Below are positions 4,761 to 8,763 of a stretch of 8,763 nucleotides of DNA, piece after piece. The stretch comes from Victivallales bacterium (lineage in GTDB: Bacteria; Verrucomicrobiota; Lentisphaeria; Victivallales; SZUA-371): contig JAQUZV010000073.1 in the NCBI GenBank assembly GCA_028691155.1, positions 1 through 8,763 on the forward strand. The letters run 5' to 3'. The notes under the pieces are model-generated. The model made no database searches. It was not told where the DNA came from and saw only the letters and a program-made list of their open reading frames with translations. Numbering within the stretch: the first letter of the stretch is position 1; each line of letters starts with the position of its first letter. The position numbers were made by a program, and so were the translations under genes.

Positions 4761-7426
4761 TGACGGCCTCCAAAGAGTTGTTTGAGATTGCGATTAAATT
4801 TCAACAGCCTATTCATCGGCAAACTGGAATTCAAGTCCAGCCGAATTCCCTGAAAAGATGCTTTGCCGCCGTCAACCCGCACCAGACGGTTGCCGGCGGC
4901 ATCGAAAGAAAACGGTAACGGCCGATTCGGCCGGCCGTCCAGCTGCATCTGCAACTGCAATTCTTCTCCGACACTGGCAAAGTTGAGCCGCACCCAGTCA
5001 TAAGTAAAATCCCGAAGCGCCTCCGCCGCCAGATCAATCTGGGCATATTGCACCGACTCCGGCGGCACACCCCGTAACATGTCCTGCAAGCCATCAAGTC
5101 GCAACTGATGCTTTTCTCCCGGTTCGGAATAGAGGAAACCCGGCTCCAACGCCAGTCCGTCCGGTCCGACGCACAACGGCAGCCGACCGTGAATCCGACC
5201 GGTCCCGGCAGCCTGGGCCACCCCCAGGGTCCGAAGCAGCTCCGGCAACTTCAGACCATCGCAATACACCACCGCCCGCATCTCGCGCTGTCCCGGCGCC
5301 AAGCGCAGCGCCTGAGTATGAATCTTGCCGCCGCACCAGTCGGCGGAAAAATTTTCCAGCAGCAACGCCGGGCCGCGCTCCACCTGATATCCCGCCGTCA
5401 GATGGGATAAGCCGACGCTCCCGAGCTGTAGCGAAGCGCAGGAAAATTGTTGCAACGGCGGCGTCTGCCAACGCGGCAGATCGGGAAGCTCAAGCGAAAA
5501 ATCGATCTTTTCCGCCGCCAGATGCCGGGATTCACTCTTCACCGCTCCGTTGCGCCAGGCAAAAGCGGCGCTGCCGCCGTAACCGGAAGAATCGCAACGG
5601 CCACGCCCATGCCCTTCAATATTTCCGGTAATTACCAAATCATTCAACACCGGAAAATACGTTCCCGGCCGCAACGGCTCCGCCAAAGCATAAGGGCCGA
5701 AATCCAACGCGACAGCGGCACAGAACTCCGGCCGCCACTGCAATTCCAGCCGACAATCCCAAGGGGCGCCGGGAAGAATTTTCGGCTGCAACCGGCCCGT
5801 AAAAACCAACCGGTCGGCCCCGATTTTCCCCGTCAACACCACATCCGTCAGCGGTTTCCGCCGCCAACAGAGACGCGCCAACTCAAGCCGTCCAACCGCG
5901 ACCACGCCGTTCCGCCCCGGTAACGGCAATTGTAAAATCGTGTCCCCTACCGTCAACCCGGCCCCGGGCAACCGCAGCGCCGCCGCAACGGCCGTCAATC
6001 CGCCCTGCCATTGCCCCTGTCGCCGTGCCACGGTAAATTCCAATTGCGGCCGCTCCACGACGATAACTTCACGCCCAGGCCGTCCCGATCGCTCCCCGAC
6101 CGCCCACCCGAGCCCCGGAGCCGACACCAGTTGCAGTTGCGCCGTCAAATCGTCCTCATGCGGCAACGGCTGCAACCGGAACTTCCCCGTACCTTCCACC
6201 TGCAACCGGCCCGGCAAACAAACTCCGTACGGCGTCAGCAATGCGGCCGGAGCGGTGTCCGGCAACGCCAGTGTCGTAACCCGCCCATGCCAGGAGACAA
6301 CGGCCGCACGACGATCCCATTCCACCGTCAACTGCTGTCGCACCGGCAGCGGTGAACGCCATTTCAGTTCCGGCCGGAGACCATTGCCGATGACACCTTC
6401 ACCGGTTCCGTTCAGGACCACCGTCCGCTCATCCCAGGTCACCCGCCCGCGGCCCCGTCCCGGCGTCCAGCTCACCGGACCGCGGATTGACGGCCCGGAC
6501 CAGGAAAACTCGGCCAGCCCCGGCTGAGACATGGTAAAACGCAATTCGCACGACGATGCGGAAACAGCAGCCGACGCCGGCGTCAGTTGCCACCCGCCCG
6601 CCGTCAGCAATGACGGCGTCAACCGGACAATACCATCCAGACGGCGCTCCCCGTGGTGCGGCATGATTCCAAAAATATCGGCGGTAAAGTCCAACTGCCC
6701 GCGCACCGGAGCCTGTCCGGCGGGGAAATAATGATCCGGACTGATCTCTCCCCGCAACCGCAAATTTCCGCGCGTCCGGTTCCAGTCGAAGCGGCCGCGA
6801 ACGGCATCTCCGGCACATTGCAGCTTTAGAAAGGCCGAGATATTCTCCGCCGCCGCACCGGTCCGGACCAACCGCAAGGTGAAAGGAAATTCCCAGACCC
6901 GACCGGGCGCATTTTCCACCCGCAACGAACACCGATTCAAATAAAGTTGCCGCAGATTGAGCGCAATGCGGGAGGTTCCGGTCGCCGAACCCTCGGCCGG
7001 AGCCGCGGCCTTCCCGACCAAGTCGGGATAAAGACCGGGGATGCGCCAGTGATCGCCATCCCGAACCACATTGACCCGCGCCCCGAAAATCGTCAGCTCC
7101 CGCACCTCCAACTGTTTCCGGAACGGCCACAACGGCAGGCGGTAACCGATGCGGATGGAATCGGCGGCAATAACCCGCCGCCCTTTCAACCGCAACCGTA
7201 CCTGATGGTATTCGGCATCGAAAAGACCCAGATGGGAAAAAGAACCGCTGATCCCGTCAATTCCGGCCGCCGCCGCCAGTTGCGGCAGCAACCGGTCACC
7301 CAGATATACCGGAACATACCGGTAAAGCAACATCACCCCGGCGGTCAGAACCATAACCAGAACATGCGACCATCCCAACCGCCGTTTTCGCCGTAGCGAC
7401 TTTTGTGCTTTGTCTGCAACCATCAT
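4757..7426 (-). CDS. ydbH: YdbH-family AsmA-like intermembrane phospholipid transport protein
   Basis: The 889-residue protein is almost the length of E. coli YdbH (879). A basic start (KSLRRKRR) precedes one membrane segment at about residues 19-37, leaving the rest in the periplasm as repeating amphipathic beta strands, as expected for the TamB/YhdP/YdbH group of hydrophobic-groove bridges. The C-terminal 150 residues carry the best family match: LRDFTYDWVRLNF, LQMQLDGRPNRPLPFSF, then LDLNSSLPMNRLLKF. In E. coli, YdbH works alongside TamB and YhdP in moving phospholipid to the outer membrane, with YnbE as the outer-membrane anchor. The large middle part is poorly conserved in such proteins, so assignment rests on the two ends, the length and the linked ynbE and ydbL. 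The start is one of two adjacent ATGs (7426 or 7423); the SD is weak (GGA). A promoter lies at 7509-7537 with a palindromic leader in between. Confidence 0.88.
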   Translation of the reverse strand: MMVADKAQKSLRRKRRLGWSHVLVMVLTAGVMLLYRYVPVYLGDRLLPQLAAAAGIDGISGSFSHLGLFDAEYHQVRLRLKGRRVIAADSIRIGYRLPLWPFRKQLEVRELTIFGARVNVVRDGDHWRIPGLYPDLVGKAAAPAEGSATGTSRIALNLRQLYLNRCSLRVENAPGRVWEFPFTLRLVRTGAAAENISAFLKLQCAGDAVRGRFDWNRTRGNLRLRGEISPDHYFPAGQAPVRGQLDFTADIFGIMPHHGERRLDGIVRLTPSLLTAGGWQLTPASAAVSASSCELRFTMSQPGLAEFSWSGPSIRGPVSWTPGRGRGRVTWDERTVVLNGTGEGVIGNGLRPELKWRSPLPVRQQLTVEWDRRAAVVSWHGRVTTLALPDTAPAALLTPYGVCLPGRLQVEGTGKFRLQPLPHEDDLTAQLQLVSAPGLGWAVGERSGRPGREVIVVERPQLEFTVARRQGQWQGGLTAVAAALRLPGAGLTVGDTILQLPLPGRNGVVAVGRLELARLCWRRKPLTDVVLTGKIGADRLVFTGRLQPKILPGAPWDCRLELQWRPEFCAAVALDFGPYALAEPLRPGTYFPVLNDLVITGNIEGHGRGRCDSSGYGGSAAFAWRNGAVKSESRHLAAEKIDFSLELPDLPRWQTPPLQQFSCASLQLGSVGLSHLTAGYQVERGPALLLENFSADWCGGKIHTQALRLAPGQREMRAVVYCDGLKLPELLRTLGVAQAAGTGRIHGRLPLCVGPDGLALEPGFLYSEPGEKHQLRLDGLQDMLRGVPPESVQYAQIDLAAEALRDFTYDWVRLNFASVGEELQLQMQLDGRPNRPLPFSFDAAGNRLVRVDGGKASFQGIRLDLNSSLPMNRLLKFNRNLKQLFGGRQ

Positions 7427-7450
7427 CTGTTATCCATTACCGCGCTCCGT

Positions 7451-7468
7451 CGGTCCCGGCCGGGACCG
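7451..7468. repeat. 18-bp perfect palindrome in the ydbH leader
   Basis: CGGTCCCGGCCGGGACCG reads the same on both strands. It lies 25 to 42 bases upstream of the ydbH ATG, between the predicted transcription start (near 7502) and the gene. As RNA it would form a 7-bp all-strong stem with a GGCC tetraloop. It could be an attenuating or stabilising hairpin, or as DNA the binding site of a dimeric regulator. No U run follows it, so it is not a standard intrinsic terminator. Confidence 0.55.
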
Positions 7469-7508
7469 GCGCATTCTCCCCGCCGGACGACCTGAAAACG
7501 GCATAAAT

Positions 7509-7537
7509 TTTATATTTTCAATATCCCGCCCGATCAA
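7509..7537 (-). promoter_or_regulatory. sigma70-like promoter of the ydbH operon
   Basis: On the minus strand TTGATC (7537-7532) and TATAAA (7514-7509) are separated by exactly 17 bases. They match the consensus in 4 of 6 and 5 of 6 positions. Transcription would start near 7502 and give a leader of about 75 bases before the ydbH ATG. Confidence 0.6.
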
Positions 7538-7704
7538 TACAGACAACAGGAACCAATACCGTTCAGTTTCACCGGATATTCCACCCGGTTTCTTCAGCCG
7601 GCTCACTCCGCAGCGGCCCCGCCGTGCCCGAAACCCCATTTCACCGCATGGCTCACGACCAGAGATCAACCGCCGATTTTCGATAAAATTTATCCGTCGC
7701 CAAC
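7538..7704. other. intergenic stretch without a recognisable gene
   Basis: This lies between the ydbH promoter and the tRNA-Gly promoter. A 93-codon minus-strand frame (7430-7711) runs through it but begins with TTG, has no SD, is rich in Arg and Gly, and crosses the ydbH promoter and palindrome, so it is not called. No riboswitch, RNase P, SRP or tmRNA signature was seen. Short repeated CCGG/CACCGG elements occur around 7570-7605 without a clear fold. Confidence 0.5.
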
Positions 7705-7718
7705 TTGACAACGGATAA
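7690..7718. repeat. 8-bp inverted repeat around the tRNA -35 box
   Basis: TTATCCGT (7690-7697) and ACGGATAA (7711-7718) form perfect inverted arms 13 bases apart. The -35 box of the tRNA-Gly promoter (7705-7710) lies between them. The half-site spacing resembles a dimeric regulator operator, but no regulator gene is nearby. Confidence 0.35.
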
Positions 7719-7732
7719 TATTGATATAAATT
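7705..7732 (+). promoter_or_regulatory. promoter of tRNA-Gly
   Basis: A consensus TTGACA (7705-7710), a 16-base spacer and TAAATT (7727-7732) lie directly upstream of the tRNA. Transcription would begin near 7740, about nine bases before the mature 5' end. Confidence 0.65.
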
Positions 7733-7748
7733 TAGTCACCTTTTACGG

Positions 7749-7822
7749 GCGGGCGTAGCAAAACGGTCATGCCCCGGCTTCCCAAGCCGGTCACGTGGGT
7801 TCGACTCCCATCACCCGCTCCA
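7749..7822 (+). tRNA. tRNA-Gly (anticodon CCC)
   Basis: A full cloverleaf of 74 bases can be drawn by hand. The acceptor stem pairs 7749-7755 with 7812-7818. The D stem is GCA/TGC (7758-7760 with 7770-7772), with a loop that holds GG. The anticodon stem CCGGC/GCCGG encloses the loop TTCCCAA, with CCC at 7781-7783 reading GGG codons. The variable loop has four bases, and the T arm is GTGGG-TTCGACT-CCCAT. The discriminator is U and CCA is encoded (7820-7822), both usual for bacterial tRNA-Gly. One oddity is a C-A mismatch at the sixth acceptor pair (7754 with 7813), where bacterial tRNA-Gly normally has C-G or U-A. A T run at 7824-7828 follows and may help end the transcript. The gene is convergent with the ABM-domain gene, whose stop lies 11 bases away. 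Confidence 0.93.
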
Positions 7823-7833
7823 TTTTTACCACC

Positions 7834-8142
7834 TTACGCCGGTTCAATCACCTGCACCTGAGTTGAAACTTTCATGTCCTGGGTTTTCTTTTCGTATTTG
7901 AGCATATGGGGCGTTGCGAGATGGGCCCGAAGATGATCCGTCGATTCCCACGTTTCCAGCACCGTTACGACATGCTCCCGCACCGTCACCTGCGGCGACA
8001 GCCCGGATTCGACATCAACACACGGAACATAGTCGATACAGCCGTCCTCGGCCCGAACATTAACCATGTTTTCCTTGAAAACCGTCAAAAATTCATCAAA
8101 GCATTCCGGTTTCAGTTCAATGGATGCTATAACGTGGATCAT
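7834..8142 (-). CDS. ABM-domain protein, YgiN-type putative quinol monooxygenase
   Basis: This small 102-residue protein is of the antibiotic biosynthesis monooxygenase (ABM) fold, COG1359 type. It starts MIHVIASIELKPE (first strand), followed by a helix (FDEFLTVFKENMVNVRAEDGC), then a strand pair. The family-typical ETWESTDHLRAHLATPHM lies near residues 64-81, and a closing strand STQVQVIEP ends the protein. Members form dimers of ferredoxin-like folds. E. coli YgiN acts on quinols, but many relatives have no known substrate, so the enzymatic role is inferred from family only. The ATG at 8142 is chosen because AAGGGG (8154-8149) lies 6 bases upstream; a TTG at 8157 would put that site inside the gene. 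The start lies 26 bases inside the upstream lipoprotein gene, so the two are translated as a coupled pair. Confidence 0.87.
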   Translation of the reverse strand: MIHVIASIELKPECFDEFLTVFKENMVNVRAEDGCIDYVPCVDVESGLSPQVTVREHVVTVLETWESTDHLRAHLATPHMLKYEKKTQDMKVSTQVQVIEPA

Positions 8143-8763
8143 TTCGTACCCCTTCAATTACCACCGATGCCGGCTTTACCGGCCCGGGGCTCTTGCGCCG
8201 CAGCGTCATCAGCTCCTGCAACACATATTTTTGTTTATGAATGAATTCCCGTATCTGATCGGGAGAATTGAGCAACAAATAGGCGCGGTCATCGTAAATC
8301 ATGGCCGCATCGATCTTGCTCTTGAAAACACCCTTGTCGTCACGACGGGCAAAATAGAGCACCGAAATCTTGATGGTATCGTCCGGCTGCGGTTCGATCC
8401 GGGCCAGAAGAACCGGAGGAATCACCAGATGGCTGATGGAATATCTCTGCCCCATGGCCGCTTTCACATCCCTTTCCAACGCGTTGACATCCAGCATAGC
8501 ACACAAATAAGTCGCGTCATCGATTTCGGAAAAAGTACCGATCAGCGACGGAAACACCGTTTCCATGTCTTCAAAGATGGTCAGATCGAGATGGAACATC
8601 TGGTGCTTCGCCAGATAGCGCAGTTGCACCATGGCCGTCGTCTTCTTGTCGATACGTCCTTCCCAGGTGCCGACGAACCGCCGGTACGGCGTCATATCCT
8701 CCGCCGGCTTCAAGGGGTAAAGCATCCGGTCGCCCCCCTTCCAGACACATCCGGTCAATAGGC
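8117..8763 (-). CDS. lipoprotein of unknown function, signal peptide cut by window edge
   Basis: The frame is open to the last base of the window. Its first full codons read LLTGC, a textbook lipobox, so the missing upstream part is almost surely a lipoprotein signal peptide and the mature protein begins at the Cys encoded at 8749-8747. A TTG at 8758 or an ATG further in (MLYPLKP) could be mistaken for the start; both would destroy the lipobox. The mature chain is about 212 residues and soluble-looking, with alternating strands (AMVQLRYLAKHQMFHLDLTIFE, TIKISVLYFARR, AAMIYDDRAYLLL). The early segment FVGTWEGRIDKKT resembles the opening strand of lipocalin-like barrels, but I cannot assign a family. 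A Lys/Arg/Pro-rich tail follows. The ABM-domain gene overlaps its last 26 bases. Function unknown; an envelope location is likely. Confidence 0.8.
   Translation of the reverse strand, partial: LLTGCVWKGGDRMLYPLKPAEDMTPYRRFVGTWEGRIDKKTTAMVQLRYLAKHQMFHLDLTIFEDMETVFPSLIGTFSEIDDATYLCAMLDVNALERDVKAAMGQRYSISHLVIPPVLLARIEPQPDDTIKISVLYFARRDDKGVFKSKIDAAMIYDDRAYLLLNSPDQIREFIHKQKYVLQELMTLRRKSPGPVKPASVVIEGVRNDPRYSIH
8149..8154 (-). promoter_or_regulatory. ribosome binding site deciding the ABM gene start
   Basis: AAGGGG ends 6 bases before the ATG at 8142, inside the coding sequence of the upstream lipoprotein gene. It selects this ATG over the in-frame TTG at 8157. Confidence 0.6.

Noticed and set aside
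7570..7680. Possible riboswitch or structured RNA ahead of ydbH
   Set aside because: Some CCGG and GGTGAAAC repeats caught the eye, but no known riboswitch core or stable fold could be traced by hand, and it lies upstream of the predicted transcription start.
7430..7711. 93-codon minus-strand frame just upstream of ydbH
   Set aside because: TTG start without SD, Arg/Gly-rich composition, and it contains the ydbH promoter and the palindrome. Treated as leader and intergenic DNA.
7749..7822. tRNA-Gly as an integration site for a mobile element
   Set aside because: No integrase gene, no second copy of the tRNA 3' end in the window, and flanking genes look like ordinary chromosome.
8066..8761. 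231-codon plus-strand frame opposite the lipoprotein and ABM genes
   Set aside because: The minus strand has a lipobox, a good SD and an ABM family match. The plus frame crosses both genes and looks like a shadow.

Overview
The window comes from a Gram-negative (diderm) bacterium of moderately high GC content. A TamB-like inter-membrane bridge gene set and two lipoproteins imply an outer membrane, and ordinary Shine-Dalgarno (SD) sites and sigma70-like promoters are visible. The mix of a YdbH/YnbE/YdbL set, a COG0731-type radical SAM protein with a C-terminal winged helix, and a WecA-like transferase would fit a PVC-group (for example Lentisphaerota) or similar lineage. That placement is only a guess from gene content and style. 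No phage, insertion sequence, CRISPR array or other mobile element was found. This looks like stable chromosomal housekeeping DNA.

Layout. (1) 1-2107, minus strand: an operon reading from a WecA/TagO/MraY-family polyprenyl-phosphate sugar-1-phosphate transferase (start best placed at 2107), through a possible 50-residue small protein (762-914), into hflX, which leaves the window at base 1. The small frame ends in an ATGA overlap with hflX. (2) 2108-2308: AT-rich divergent promoter region with an extended -10 promoter for the minus-strand operon. (3) 2309-4037, plus strand: a radical SAM enzyme of the TYW1-like COG0731 group, then 13 bases later an S4-domain rRNA pseudouridine synthase of the RsuA/RluB/E/F family. 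This looks like a two-gene RNA-modification pair. (4) 4034-4069: a strong hairpin between convergent genes. (5) 4080-7426, minus strand: ydbH-ynbE-ydbL in the same order as in E. coli, where YdbH and YnbE form a bridge carrying phospholipid between inner and outer membranes and YdbL assists. The first two overlap by ATGA, and a good promoter and an 18-bp perfect palindrome lie ahead of ydbH. (6) 7427-7748: non-coding stretch holding the ydbH promoter and the tRNA promoter. (7) 7749-7822, plus strand: tRNA-Gly(CCC) with encoded CCA. (8) 7834-8763, minus strand: a lipoprotein of unknown function, cut off at the window end inside its signal peptide, overlapping by 26 bases a small ABM-domain (YgiN-type) monooxygenase.

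The common theme is cell-envelope upkeep (lipid-linked sugar transfer, phospholipid transport between membranes, lipoproteins) alongside ribosome and RNA care (HflX, pseudouridine synthase, radical SAM protein, tRNA). The most notable items are the complete YdbH bridge operon with its palindromic leader and the coupled small frame ahead of hflX. I did not find a convincing wholly new system.
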